Positions 33,820 through 41,848 of a stretch of DNA of 64,000 bases are shown here, one piece after another. The notes below the pieces were generated by a model. The model did no database searches. It saw only the letters and a program-made list of their open reading frames with translations, and was not told the DNA's origin. The stretch comes from Erwinia sp. S63 (GTDB lineage: Bacteria; Pseudomonadota; Gammaproteobacteria; Enterobacterales; Enterobacteriaceae), in contig NZ_JACVUP010000020.1 of the NCBI RefSeq assembly GCF_016625195.1, positions 39,887-103,886 of the forward strand, in the 5' to 3' direction. Each line of letters begins with the position of its first letter. The stretch's first letter is position 1. A program made the position numbers and the translations under genes.

Positions 33820-34459
33820 AGAAACTCTCCGGCATGCACTGCGCGTTAATTCACAGTCCGTTTGAATAAAGTGCCTTATCTATACCACAGGGTGAGCAGG
33901 GCAAATGTCCTGTAGTTTTGGGCTGTCCGGGGTTTTTATTGCGGAAATAATAATTAGTCAGGCTAATTGAATAATGCTTTTGATTGAGCTAACGGCATTA
34001 CTAAATAAATAACTGGCATGAATCTATTGCCACCTGTTTAGGGTTTCTAAAAGCAACAATGATGAAAACATGACCATACTTAACTAAAATTTTGGCGACC
34101 CCATAAAAATCACCATTAAAATCACTGATGGATAAAACAGGCCAGCTCGCTGTTTTGACGTTTGTTTTTCAGAGTAAACCTGGAAAAGTTCATGCCAGAT
34201 TCAATTATTTTGAGCAACTTTACGTAACTTTAACTTCTAAGCCTGTAAAAGCGCTAACCTGGTCATGGCGGGCTATTCAATTTTTTGCTGCAATAAACGC
34301 CCGCGGTAACCATTTTTTCATTTTAAGCCCGTGTCGCTTCTTCATTTGCTTGTTACCACACGCTGGTTAAGATAGAACCGCTGCGCCAAAGGAAAGCACG
34401 CGCAGAACATTTGAACGACTTACCTGTCCAATTGCAGGTGACTTTTACAGGATCAAGGC
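33820..34459. other. AT-rich 640-bp gap between the DsrE pair and bepA
   Basis: Divergent intergenic region with long A/T runs and no frame with a ribosome site. It carries the promoters of both flanking units, an ATTAG-N5-CTAAT dyad at about 33951-33965 and little else that I can name. Its base composition differs from the GC-rich neighbours, suggesting either a silenced regulatory region or the scar of an insertion. Confidence 0.5.
34346..34373 (+). promoter_or_regulatory. candidate bepA promoter
   Basis: TTGCTT (34346-34351) and TAAGAT (34368-34373) are separated by 16 bp, about 87 bp upstream of the bepA start. In E. coli bepA is under sigma-E; I could not identify a sigma-E site with confidence here. 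Confidence 0.35.
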
Positions 34460-35923
34460 ATGTTTAACCGGTTGAAGAAATCAGTGCTGGCGGCCCTTAT
34501 TCCTACGCTGCTGCTGACGCCCGCGCTCGCGGTGCGCGCTGACGTCAGTGATAATCTGCCCGATATGGGAACCACGGCGGGTTCGACGCTATCCATTAAT
34601 CAGGAATTACAGATTGGCGACTTTTACGTACGTCAACTGCGCGCCAGTGCGCCGCTGATTAACGATCCGCTGTTAAACCAATACATCAATGAGTTAGGGC
34701 AACGCCTGGTGGCGCATGCCAACTCGGTGCGCACACCGTTTCACTTCTTTTTGATTCAGAACGATGAACTCAATGCCTTCGCCTTCTTTGGCGGCAACGT
34801 GGTGCTGCATTCGTCGCTGTTTCGCTACACCGACAATGAAAGCCAGCTGGCATCGGTGATGGCGCATGAAATTTCTCACGTCACTCAACGCCATCTGGCA
34901 CGTGCCATGGAGGAGCAGAAGCGTAATGCGCCACTCACCTGGGTGGGCGCGTTGGGGTCGATTCTGTTAGCCATTGCCAGCCCACAAGCCGGGATGGCGG
35001 CGTTAACCGGTACGTTGGCGGGTACGCAACAGGGTATGATCAGCTTCACTCAGGCCAATGAGCAAGAGGCTGACCGCATCGGGATTCAGGTGCTGCAACG
35101 TGCAGGTTTCGATCCGCAGGCGATGCCAGCTTTCCTGCAGAAGCTCGCCGATCAAAGCCGCTTCTCCTCAAAACCACCGGAAATTTTACTGACGCACCCC
35201 TTACCGGATAGCCGTTTGGCCGATGCGCGTAACCGTGCCAACCAGATGCGCCCGGTGGTGGTGCAGTCATCGGAAGGCTTCTACATGGCGAAAGTGCGAT
35301 CGTTGGGTATGTACGCTACTGGCCGTAACCAGCTGACCGATGAGCTGTTAAATGAATACGCCAAAGGCAACTCACGTGAGCAAATGGCATCGCAATACGG
35401 TAAAGCGGTGCAGTTCCTGCAGGCAAAAAGCTTCGACAGCGCGAAAAAAATCATCACGCCAATGCTGGCGAAACAGCCGGATAACGTCTGGTTGCTGGAT
35501 ATCATGACGGATATCGACATCGGCCTGAACCAACCGCAACAGGCCATCAACATGCTGACCAGCGCTAAAGGCAGCAGCACCAATCCGGTGTTACAGCTCA
35601 ACCTCGCTAACGCCTATGTCGAGGCGAAACAGCCAGCTAACGCCACGCGCATTCTTAATCGCTATACCTTTGCCCATCCCGATGACGTCAACGCCTGGGA
35701 TTTGCTGGCGCAGGCCTCTGCGGCGCAAGGATTACGGGATGAGGAGTTGTCGGCGCGTGCCGAAGGATTGGCGCTAAACGGCCAGCTCGATCAGGCGATC
35801 ACTACCCTGAGCAGCGCCAGCGCCCAGGTGCCGCTCGGTAGCCTGAAACAGGCGCGTTACGATGCCCGCATCGACCAGTTCCGCGAACTGCAAAAGCGGT
35901 TCCGTCAGTATCAGAAAGGATAA
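34460..35923 (+). CDS. bepA: BepA (YfgC), periplasmic chaperone and M48 metalloprotease
   Basis: A 487-residue periplasmic protein (E. coli 487). It helps assemble LptD and degrades stalled outer-membrane proteins at the BAM complex. A signal peptide ends at about residue 27 (ALAVRA). The zinc site is His136-Glu137-x-x-His140 in MAHEISHVTQRH and the third ligand Glu lies in NEQEADRIG (about 201). Four or so TPR repeats fill the C-terminal third. Co-transcribed with yfgD, five bases downstream. Confidence 0.96.
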   Translation: MFNRLKKSVLAALIPTLLLTPALAVRADVSDNLPDMGTTAGSTLSINQELQIGDFYVRQLRASAPLINDPLLNQYINELGQRLVAHANSVRTPFHFFLIQNDELNAFAFFGGNVVLHSSLFRYTDNESQLASVMAHEISHVTQRHLARAMEEQKRNAPLTWVGALGSILLAIASPQAGMAALTGTLAGTQQGMISFTQANEQEADRIGIQVLQRAGFDPQAMPAFLQKLADQSRFSSKPPEILLTHPLPDSRLADARNRANQMRPVVVQSSEGFYMAKVRSLGMYATGRNQLTDELLNEYAKGNSREQMASQYGKAVQFLQAKSFDSAKKIITPMLAKQPDNVWLLDIMTDIDIGLNQPQQAINMLTSAKGSSTNPVLQLNLANAYVEAKQPANATRILNRYTFAHPDDVNAWDLLAQASAAQGLRDEELSARAEGLALNGQLDQAITTLSSASAQVPLGSLKQARYDARIDQFRELQKRFRQYQKG

Positions 35924-35928
35924 AAATC

Positions 35929-36276
35929 ATGGTGAGCATTTATCACAACCCGCGTTGCAGCAAGAGCCGCGAAACCCTGGCGCTGTTGCAGGAAAAAGGC
36001 ATAGCGCCTGAAGTGGTGCTATATCTTGAAACACCGCCTGACGTGCGGACGCTGAAAAACCTGTTGCAACAGCTAGGCATGAGCAGTGCGCGCGATCTGA
36101 TGCGCCGCAAAGAAGATCTTTATAAGGAGTTAAATCTGGCAGACAGCCAGTTGAGTGAAGATCAACTGCTGCAGGCGATGGTTGAGCATCCGAAATTGAT
36201 CGAACGCCCCATCGTGATCAACGGTGATCAGGCGCGCATTGGCCGTCCACCGGAAGCGGTGCTGGAGATTGTTTAA
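35929..36276 (+). CDS. yfgD: YfgD, ArsC-type glutaredoxin-dependent arsenate reductase homologue
   Basis: A 115-residue ArsC-family protein (E. coli YfgD 119) with the catalytic Cys10 in YHNPRCSKSRET and the ERPIVINGDQARIGRPPE block that carries the anion-binding Arg. It may reduce arsenate or act on another thiol substrate; there are no ars genes around it. Its stop overlaps the stop of convergent hda by two bases. Confidence 0.93.
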   Translation: MVSIYHNPRCSKSRETLALLQEKGIAPEVVLYLETPPDVRTLKNLLQQLGMSSARDLMRRKEDLYKELNLADSQLSEDQLLQAMVEHPKLIERPIVINGDQARIGRPPEAVLEIV

Positions 36277-36974
36277 AGCCCCAGCGCTTCTTTAACAAAA
36301 GGAATGGTGAGCTTGCGCTGTGCGCTGATAGAAGCGCGATCCAGGCGATCGAGGGTATCAAACAGCGTACGCATTTCGCGGTCGAGGCGTTTCAGCAGGA
36401 AGCGCCCGACATCTTCCGGTAACTCAAAACCACGCAGCCCCGCACGCAACTGCATCGCCTGCAATTTGTCCTCATCAGACAGCGGCTGTAAGCGATAAAT
36501 CTGGCCCCAGTCGAGACGAGATGCGAGGTCGGGCAGTGCAAGATTGAGCTGACGCGGTGGGCGATCGCCAGTGATCAGCAAGCGCGTTTTGCCGATTTCC
36601 AGAATGCGGTTGTAGAGATCAAAGATCGCCATCTCCCACTCGGCATCACCGGCAATGCATTCGATATTATCGATACACACCAGCGCCAGATTCTCCATGC
36701 CATCCAATACTTCCGGCACGAACCAGGTGCGCTTATCCAGCGGAACATAGCCTACCGCTTCGCCACGCGCTGACATCTCAGCGCAAGCCGCGTGCAATAG
36801 GTGGCTGCGGCCGCCGCCTTCGCGTGACCAGAAATAGAGATAGCTGCCGTGCTGCTGAGAAAGTGCGCCTTGCAGCGCCGCCAGCAAAGACGGATTTTCC
36901 CCCGGCCAGAAACTGGCGAAGGTTTCATCATCGGGTAAATAGAGTGGCAGTGAAAGCTGTGCCGGCGTGTTCAG
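36273..36974 (-). CDS. hda: Hda, regulatory inactivator of DnaA
   Basis: A 233-residue AAA+ protein that, with the clamp-loaded beta sliding clamp, stimulates hydrolysis of DnaA-ATP and so prevents over-initiation. The clamp-binding motif AQLSLPL lies at residues 5-11; the sensor 2 and box VI segments (GRFLLKRLDREMRTLFDTLDRLD) are at the C-terminus. The true start is very probably the CTG at 36974: GAGG lies five bases upstream, and the protein then begins NTPAQLSLPLYLPDDETF with the E. coli length. Hda of E. coli is known to start at CUG. An ATG lies further out at 37061 but lacks family support. Confidence 0.95.
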   Translation of the reverse strand: MNTPAQLSLPLYLPDDETFASFWPGENPSLLAALQGALSQQHGSYLYFWSREGGGRSHLLHAACAEMSARGEAVGYVPLDKRTWFVPEVLDGMENLALVCIDNIECIAGDAEWEMAIFDLYNRILEIGKTRLLITGDRPPRQLNLALPDLASRLDWGQIYRLQPLSDEDKLQAMQLRAGLRGFELPEDVGRFLLKRLDREMRTLFDTLDRLDRASISAQRKLTIPFVKEALGL

Positions 36975-37067
36975 AAGTACCTCAACGGATGAGCAGGCAG
37001 AAAACGGCGCAAGTTTATCACGATCTTTGCAAGAGATGAACCGGGCTTCCCTGCCCGGCAAAACGCA

Positions 37068-38351
37068 TCAGGCTTCGCGCTTTTCTTCAGCATCCAGCAC
37101 CACTTCTTCCGGACGTAACAGATTGATTACGCGGAAAATCAGTGCGAGCGCCACGCCAACGATGGTCGCCAGCGCCATACCTTTCAGTTCTGCTGCACCG
37201 ATGTGCACTTTCGCACCGCTGACGCCAATGATCAGGATCACCGAAGTCAGGATCAGGTTCTGCGCTTTGTTGTAATCCACTTTTGATTCAATCAATACGC
37301 GAATACCGGATGCACCGATCACCCCATACAGCAGCAGAGAAACGCCACCCATGACCGGCACCGGGATCGCCTGAATCGCTGCCGCCAGTTTACCCACGCA
37401 TGAAAGCAGAATCGCGAAGATCGCCGCCCCACCAATCACCCAGGTGCTGTAGACGCGGGTAATCGCCATCACGCCGATGTTTTCGCCGTAAGTGGTGTTT
37501 GGCGTGGATCCGAAGAAGCCGGAGATCATGGTGGACAAGCCGTTAGCAAACATCGAGCGATGCAGGCCGGGATCGCGAATCAGATCTTTCTTCACGATAT
37601 TCGCCGTCACTACCAGATGACCGACGTGCTCGGCAATCACCACCAGCGCCGCAGGCAGGATGGTCAACATAGCAGCCCACTCGAAGCGTGGCGTGTAGAA
37701 GGTTGGCAGTGCAAACCACGGCGCATCGGCCACCGATTGCCAGTTTACGATGCCCATAAAGGAGGAGAGCGCGTAGCCTGCCAGCACACCAATCAGAATC
37801 GGGATGATGGCGAGGAAGCCGCGGAACAGCACCGAACCAAACACCGTGACCGCCAGCGTCACCATCGAAATCAGGATGGTTTTGCTGTCTGGCGAGGTGC
37901 CATCGGCTGGCAACAGACCCGCCATATTGGCTGCCACGCCCGCCAGTTCCAGGCCGATCACCGCAACAATTGCGCCCATCGCGGCCGGTGGGAACATCAC
38001 ATCCAGCCAACCGGTGCCGGCTTTTTTGACGATCAGCGCCACCACGCAGAACAGGAAGCCGCACAGGATAAAGCCGCCCAGCGCCACTTCATAACCCAGT
38101 GGCAACAGCAGCAGCACCGGTGAAATAAAGGCAAAGCTCGAACCCAGATACGCCGGGATTTTGCCTTTACAGATAAACAGATACAGCAGCGTACCGACGC
38201 CGTTAAACAGCAATACGGTGGCCGGGTTGATGTGGAACAGAATCGGCACCAGCACCGTGGCGCCAAACATGGCGAACAGGTGTTGTAAGCTGAGTGGAAT
38301 GGTTTGCAGCAGCGGTGGACGTTCGTCTACCCCAATCGCGCGACGAGTCAT
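37068..38351 (-). CDS. uraA: UraA, uracil:H+ symporter
   Basis: A 427-residue NAT/NCS2 inner-membrane transporter (E. coli 429), with about fourteen hydrophobic segments. The starting block MTRRAIGVDERPPLLQTIPLSLQHLFAMFGATVLVP and the substrate-site region GSTPNTTYGENIGVMAITRV are conserved. It lies 73 bp after upp with a terminator-like hairpin between them, so uracil uptake and salvage form one attenuated operon, as in E. coli. Confidence 0.96.
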   Translation of the reverse strand: MTRRAIGVDERPPLLQTIPLSLQHLFAMFGATVLVPILFHINPATVLLFNGVGTLLYLFICKGKIPAYLGSSFAFISPVLLLLPLGYEVALGGFILCGFLFCVVALIVKKAGTGWLDVMFPPAAMGAIVAVIGLELAGVAANMAGLLPADGTSPDSKTILISMVTLAVTVFGSVLFRGFLAIIPILIGVLAGYALSSFMGIVNWQSVADAPWFALPTFYTPRFEWAAMLTILPAALVVIAEHVGHLVVTANIVKKDLIRDPGLHRSMFANGLSTMISGFFGSTPNTTYGENIGVMAITRVYSTWVIGGAAIFAILLSCVGKLAAAIQAIPVPVMGGVSLLLYGVIGASGIRVLIESKVDYNKAQNLILTSVILIIGVSGAKVHIGAAELKGMALATIVGVALALIFRVINLLRPEEVVLDAEEKREA

Positions 38352-38386
38352 TGATATCCCCTTGAGTTGTGTTTTATTTTTTTGCC

Positions 38387-38413
38387 AAAAAAAAGCCGAC
38401 TCTCTGGCCGGCT
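38387..38413 (-). terminator. terminator-like hairpin between upp and uraA
   Basis: Read leftward, AGCCG-N10-CGGCT is followed by eight T residues. The stem is only five perfect base pairs, so partial termination (an attenuator between upp and uraA) is likelier than a full stop. Confidence 0.65.
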
Positions 38414-38424
38414 GGATGCTTTAT

Positions 38425-39051
38425 TTATTTCGTTCCGAAGATCTTATCGCCGGCATCGCCGAGACCTGGAATGATATAGCCCTTCTCGTTCAATCCCTGA
38501 TCGATTGACGCGGTGTACAGCTCAACGTCCGGATGCGCTTTCTCCAGCGCCGCAATCCCTTCTGGTGCCGCCACCAACACCAGCACCTTAATGCTGTTGC
38601 AGCCCGCTTTTTTCAGCAGGTCGATAGTGGCGATCATCGAACCACCGGTCGCCAGCATCGGGTCAACCACCAGAGCCAGGCGCTCTTCGATGTTTGACAC
38701 CAACTTCTGGAAATAAGGCACCGGCTCCAGCGTCTCTTCATCACGATAGACACCGACGACACTGATGCGCGCGCTTGGCACGTGCTCCAGCACACCTTCC
38801 ATCATGCCGAGGCCCGCACGCAGAATCGGCACCACGGTGATTTTTTTGCCTTTGATTTGATCGACGTCAACCGGGCCGTTCCAGCCTTCGATGGTGACGC
38901 GCTCGGTGGCCAGATCGGCAGTGGCTTCGTAAGTCAGCAGGCTGCCGACTTCCGAGGCCAGCTCGCGGAAGCGTTTGGTGCTGATATCATGCTCACGCAT
39001 CAGGCCCAGTTTATGTTTGACCAGCGGGTGTTTGACTTCCACGATCTTCAT
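38425..39051 (-). CDS. upp: Upp, uracil phosphoribosyltransferase
   Basis: A 208-residue enzyme that makes UMP from uracil and PRPP, the same length as E. coli. Visible features are RAGLGM (substrate loop), the PRPP loop VDPMLATGGSMIATIDLL and the uracil site YIIPGLGDAGD. The start is the ATG at 39051 with GGAGA seven bases upstream; the longer frame is upstream leader. It diverges from purM. Confidence 0.97.
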   Translation of the reverse strand: MKIVEVKHPLVKHKLGLMREHDISTKRFRELASEVGSLLTYEATADLATERVTIEGWNGPVDVDQIKGKKITVVPILRAGLGMMEGVLEHVPSARISVVGVYRDEETLEPVPYFQKLVSNIEERLALVVDPMLATGGSMIATIDLLKKAGCNSIKVLVLVAAPEGIAALEKAHPDVELYTASIDQGLNEKGYIIPGLGDAGDKIFGTK

Positions 39052-39211
39052 GATTGTTCTCCCGGAATTGAGTTGAGCTAAAAAAAATCGCCGGATTATA
39101 CCGCCTTTTTGCCGCTGCGCCACTTGTCATTGGTCAATGGCTTAGCGCGATCCGCGTGATCTTAAGGATTGGCGAAAAATCAGCACTGTGCAAAGCGGCG
39201 TGAGATGGCAC

Positions 39212-39240
39212 TCGCAAACGTTTGCCTGCGCTGATAGAAT
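39212..39240 (+). promoter_or_regulatory. purM promoter with PurR operator
   Basis: TCGCAAACGTTTGCCT at 39212-39227 matches the PurR box at nearly every position, including the central CAAACGTTTG dyad. A TAGAAT -10 element lies at 39235-39240, so the operator covers the -35 and spacer. Confidence 0.82.
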
Positions 39241-39290
39241 TAGCGCGCTTAATTTTTGCCACCAACCGCAATTCGCGTGGGGATTCCGCA

Positions 39291-40331
39291 GTGACCGACA
39301 AAACCTCTCTCAGCTACAAAGACGCCGGTGTTGATATCGATGCTGGTAACGATCTGGTTGACCGTATTAAAGGCGTAGTAAAGAAAACTCGCCGCCCGGA
39401 AGTGATGGGTGGACTGGGTGGCTTTGGCGCGCTCTGTGCGCTGCCGCAGAAATACCGCGAGCCTGTGCTGGTCTCCGGAACCGATGGCGTCGGCACCAAG
39501 CTGCGTCTGGCGATGGATCTCAAACGTCATGACAGCATCGGTATCGATCTGGTTGCGATGTGTGTGAACGACCTGATTGTGCAAGGCGCTGAGCCGCTGT
39601 TCTTCCTCGACTACTACGCAACCGGCAAACTGGACGTGGATACCGCTTCAGCGGTGATCACCGGTATCGCTGAAGGTTGCCTGCAGTCAGGTTGTGCGCT
39701 GGTCGGCGGTGAAACCGCTGAGATGCCAGGCATGTACCATGGTGAAGATTACGACGTGGCGGGTTTCTGCGTCGGCGTGGTGGAAAAATCAGAAATTATT
39801 GATGGTTCGAAAGTGCAGGACGGCGACGTGCTGATCGCGCTGGGCTCAAGTGGCCCGCATTCGAACGGTTATTCTCTGGTGCGTAAGATTCTGGAAGTCA
39901 GCCAGACTGATCCAGAAACCAAACAGCTGGATGGCAAGCCTTTAGCCGATCACCTGCTGGCACCGACCCGCATCTACGTGAAAAACATCCTCAGCCTGAT
40001 CGAGCAGGTGGATGTGCACGCGATTTCTCACCTGACCGGTGGTGGCTTCTGGGAAAACATCCCACGCGTGCTGCCAGACAATACTCAGGCCGTGATTGAT
40101 GAGAAAAGCTGGCAGTGGCCATCTGTGTTCAGCTGGCTGCAGCAGGCCGGTAACGTCAGCCGTCATGAAATGTACCGTACCTTTAACTGCGGCGTGGGCA
40201 TGATCATCGCGCTGAGCCCGGCCGATGCCGATAAAGCGGTGCAGCTGATGACCGACGCTGGCGAGCAGGCATGGAAAATCGGTGTGATTAAAGCCACTGA
40301 CTCAGAAGAGCGAGTGGTTATTAATCCATGA
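39291..40331 (+). CDS. purM: PurM, AIR synthetase
   Basis: A 346-residue enzyme (E. coli 345) that closes FGAM to AIR, step five of purine synthesis. It has the PurM signature GTDGVGTKLRLA and GGETAEMPGMYH. The start is the GTG at 39291, with GGGGA seven bases upstream, matching the family N-terminus TDKTSLSYKDAGVDIDAG; the longer frame adds leader sequence. Overlaps purN by four bases. Confidence 0.97.
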   Translation: MTDKTSLSYKDAGVDIDAGNDLVDRIKGVVKKTRRPEVMGGLGGFGALCALPQKYREPVLVSGTDGVGTKLRLAMDLKRHDSIGIDLVAMCVNDLIVQGAEPLFFLDYYATGKLDVDTASAVITGIAEGCLQSGCALVGGETAEMPGMYHGEDYDVAGFCVGVVEKSEIIDGSKVQDGDVLIALGSSGPHSNGYSLVRKILEVSQTDPETKQLDGKPLADHLLAPTRIYVKNILSLIEQVDVHAISHLTGGGFWENIPRVLPDNTQAVIDEKSWQWPSVFSWLQQAGNVSRHEMYRTFNCGVGMIIALSPADADKAVQLMTDAGEQAWKIGVIKATDSEERVVINP

Positions 40332-40966
40332 AAAAACTGGTTGTACTGATCTCCGGCAACGGAAGCAATCTTCAGTCCATCCTCGACGCCTGCGCAAGCG
40401 GGCGTATCAACGGCAGCGTCGCTGCCGTTTTCAGTAATAAAGCCTCAGCGTTGGGTTTGACACGTGCGCAGGAGGCCAGCGTGCCGGGTCATAGCCTCGC
40501 CGCCAGTGATTTTGCCGACCGCGATGCGTTTGATCGTCAGCTGATGCAGGAAATCGATGCCTATGCACCGGATTTGGTGGTGCTGGCCGGTTACATGCGC
40601 ATTCTCAGCCAGACGTTTGTCGCGCACTATCACGATCGCTTGATCAACATCCATCCGTCGCTGCTGCCGAAATATCCCGGACTGCATACTCATCGTCAGG
40701 CGTTAGAAAATGGCGATGAGGAACACGGTACGTCAGTGCATTTTGTCACGGACGAACTGGATGGCGGACCGGTGATTTTGCAGGCCCGCGTGCCGGTATT
40801 TGCTGAAGATGATGAAGAAGAGATCACCTCACGCGTGCAGCATCAGGAACATGCGATCTATCCGCTGGTGATCGGCTGGTTTGTCGATGGACGCTTGCAG
40901 ATGCGTGAAGGAAAAGCCTGGCTGGATGGGCAACCGTTGCCGCCTCAGGGTTACGCGCACGAATAA
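40328..40966 (+). CDS. purN: PurN, GAR transformylase
   Basis: A 212-residue enzyme (same as E. coli) that transfers formyl from 10-formyl-THF to GAR. Catalytic Asn-x-His lies in LINIHPSLLPKYPG (about 106-108) and Asp in TDELDGGPVI (about 144). The ATG overlaps the purM stop (ATGA), so the two are coupled under the PurR box upstream of purM. Confidence 0.97.
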   Translation: MKKLVVLISGNGSNLQSILDACASGRINGSVAAVFSNKASALGLTRAQEASVPGHSLAASDFADRDAFDRQLMQEIDAYAPDLVVLAGYMRILSQTFVAHYHDRLINIHPSLLPKYPGLHTHRQALENGDEEHGTSVHFVTDELDGGPVILQARVPVFAEDDEEEITSRVQHQEHAIYPLVIGWFVDGRLQMREGKAWLDGQPLPPQGYAHE

Positions 40967-40985
40967 CCCAAAGCAGGTACACAGT

Positions 40986-41054
40986 GTAGCGGCGCGATTT
41001 ATCGCGCTGTTTTTTTACCTGCACGAAATTACGCGCAATAAATTGCGCCGCTAC
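40986..41054. repeat. GTAGCGG palindromic repeat, copy 3, as a long inverted repeat
   Basis: Units at 40986-41007 (starting GTAGCGGCGCGATTTATCGC) and 41033-41054 (ending GCGCCGCTAC) are inverted relative to each other with the GTAGCGG ends outermost. They form one long imperfect hairpin with a T-run in the loop. It lies between convergent purN and pstB and may double as a transcription stop. Confidence 0.8.
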
Positions 41055-41069
41055 AAATTGCAGAATGGA

Positions 41070-41837
41070 TTATCCAAATCTACCCGTAATGTAATCTTCG
41101 GTTTTGCGCGCTTTTGGCGAGGTGAAGATGCGGTCGGTTTCATCAAACTCCACCAGTTGCCCGTTATGCATAAACGCCGTGTAATCTGACACGCGTGCCG
41201 CTTGCTGCATGTTGTGCGTCACCAGTACCAGCGTGAAATGCTGCTTTAACGTGGTCATCAACTCTTCAATCACCAGCGTTGAAATCGGATCGAGTGCCGA
41301 CGTCGGCTCATCCAAAAGCAACACTTCCGGCTCAATGGCAATGGCGCGCGCAATCACCAGACGCTGCTGCTGACCGCTGGAGAGCGTCAACGCATTCTGC
41401 GCCAGATGATCCTTTACCTCACTCCACAGTGCCGCCGCACGCAGCGCGCGTTCGCAGGCTTCATTCAGCACACGACGATCGCGCACCCCTTGTAGCCGCA
41501 AACCATATACCACGTTCTCATAGATCGATTTCGGGAATGGATTCGGGCGCTGAAACACCATACCAATACGGCGACGCAACGCAGGCAGATCCTGATTCGC
41601 CTGCATTACCGCGTGCTGATCCAAAAGAATCTCGCCTTCAATGCGGCAACGATCGATCACATCATTCATGCGATTAAAGCAGCGCAGCAGCGTCGATTTG
41701 CCACAGCCGGACGGGCCAATCAGTGCCGTGATGCGGTTTTTCGGGATGCGCAGATCGATACTGTTCAGCGCCTGGCGCTCGCCGTACCACAGCGACAGCT
41801 GATTAACGGTTAACGCGATGTCGTAATCGGGCGTCAT
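41070..41837 (-). CDS. pstB: PstB, phosphate importer ATPase
   Basis: A 255-residue ATPase. Walker A GPSGCGKST at about 41-49 followed by LLRCFNRMND, the PstB-specific FQRPNPFPKSIYENVVYGLR, signature LSSGQQQR and DEPTSALDPIST. It powers phosphate import with PstA and PstC. Lies 11 bp after pstA. No phoU gene follows. Confidence 0.94.
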   Translation of the reverse strand: MTPDYDIALTVNQLSLWYGERQALNSIDLRIPKNRITALIGPSGCGKSTLLRCFNRMNDVIDRCRIEGEILLDQHAVMQANQDLPALRRRIGMVFQRPNPFPKSIYENVVYGLRLQGVRDRRVLNEACERALRAAALWSEVKDHLAQNALTLSSGQQQRLVIARAIAIEPEVLLLDEPTSALDPISTLVIEELMTTLKQHFTLVLVTHNMQQAARVSDYTAFMHNGQLVEFDETDRIFTSPKARKTEDYITGRFG

Positions 41838-41848
41838 CTAAAAACCTT

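Noticed and set aside
34128..34370. 80-codon frame in the AT-rich gap before bepA
   Set aside because: There is no ribosome site before the ATG, the composition is not gene-like and it overlaps the likely bepA promoter.
36975..37061. N-terminal extension of hda from the outer ATG
   Set aside because: The 29 extra residues match no Hda and there is a well-placed CTG start as in E. coli.
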